A DNA stretch of 6,119 nucleotides from OMOG01 sp041485845. GTDB taxonomy: Bacteria; Acidobacteriota; Terriglobia; Bryobacterales; Bryobacteraceae. The translations under genes and the position numbers were made by a program. The DNA lies in NCBI GenBank assembly GCA_041485845.1, contig JBGPKH010000552.1, positions 1 to 6,119 on the forward strand, given 5' to 3'. This document shows positions 6,057 through 6,119 of the stretch, piece after piece. Under the pieces are notes generated by a model that was not told where the DNA came from, did no database searches, and worked only from the letters and a program-made list of their open reading frames with translations. Numbering within the stretch: the first letter of the stretch is position 1; each line of letters starts with the position of its first letter.

Positions 6057-6119
6057 TTATGCCTTTCTCAGCCGTAAAACGGATATTTCGGGCGGTGCCC
6101 CGATCCGGGCCGGAATACC
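6057..6119 (-). CDS. C-terminal end of a probable second metallophosphoesterase (YkuE/YaeI-like), partial
   Basis: On the minus strand the window edge opens an uninterrupted frame of 20 codons ending in TAA at 6057-6059, 13 nt before the GTG of the next gene. The visible tail is GIPARIGAPPEISVLRLRKA. The pattern G-x-P-x-R-x-x-x-P-P-E-I-x-x-x-x-L is what I recall from the C-terminus of YkuE/YaeI-type calcineurin-like phosphoesterases, where it follows a G-L-G segment. If right, the window starts with two phosphoesterases of different subfamilies in tandem. The fragment is very short, so the family call is tentative; the presence of a coding end is somewhat safer because of position and frame. 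Confidence 0.5.
   Translation of the reverse strand, partial: GIPARIGAPPEISVLRLRKA

Overview
The window is GC-rich and almost fully coding. It most likely comes from an acidobacterium of the Solibacter/Bryobacter kind. The main pointer is a duplicated MacB/FtsX-type permease of about 800 residues with no ATPase beside it, the ADOP ('acidobacterial duplicated orphan permease') architecture that is abundant in Acidobacteria. This taxonomic call is inference from gene content; no marker gene is present.

Layout: positions 1-2458 hold a compact minus-strand operon, lutA-lutB-lutC, running right to left and leaving the window inside lutC. The three genes are separated by 4 nt (lutA/lutB) and by a 1-base TGATG overlap (lutB/lutC). 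They encode the subunits of the LutABC (YkgEFG) iron-sulfur L-lactate oxidation complex: a CCG-domain protein, a LUD-domain protein with ferredoxin-like cysteine motifs, and a smaller LUD protein. A short divergent spacer (2459-2519) carries a candidate lut promoter so close to the lutA ATG that the transcript would be almost leaderless. It also carries the Shine-Dalgarno of a small plus-strand gene (2520-2741) for a ribbon-helix-helix protein that looks like a complete VapB-type antitoxin with no toxin gene next to it.

Positions 2742-2832 form a 91-bp gap between two convergent genes and contain an imperfect inverted repeat. From 5238 down to 2833 on the minus strand lies the ADOP permease. 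Upstream of it, also on the minus strand, are a 246-residue calcineurin-like phosphoesterase (5303-6043) and, at the window edge, a 20-residue tail that resembles the C-terminus of a second, YkuE/YaeI-like phosphoesterase (6057-6119).

The lut genes form one functional unit. The phosphoesterase pair may be co-transcribed. The permease follows in the same direction after 64 nt with its own good Shine-Dalgarno, but no functional link is evident. There is no stretch over 300 bases without a gene. I found no RNA gene, CRISPR array, insertion sequence or clear new defence system. The points most worth a second look are the toxin-less antitoxin, the inverted repeat after it, a perfect 20-bp palindrome inside the permease gene, and the near-leaderless lut promoter.
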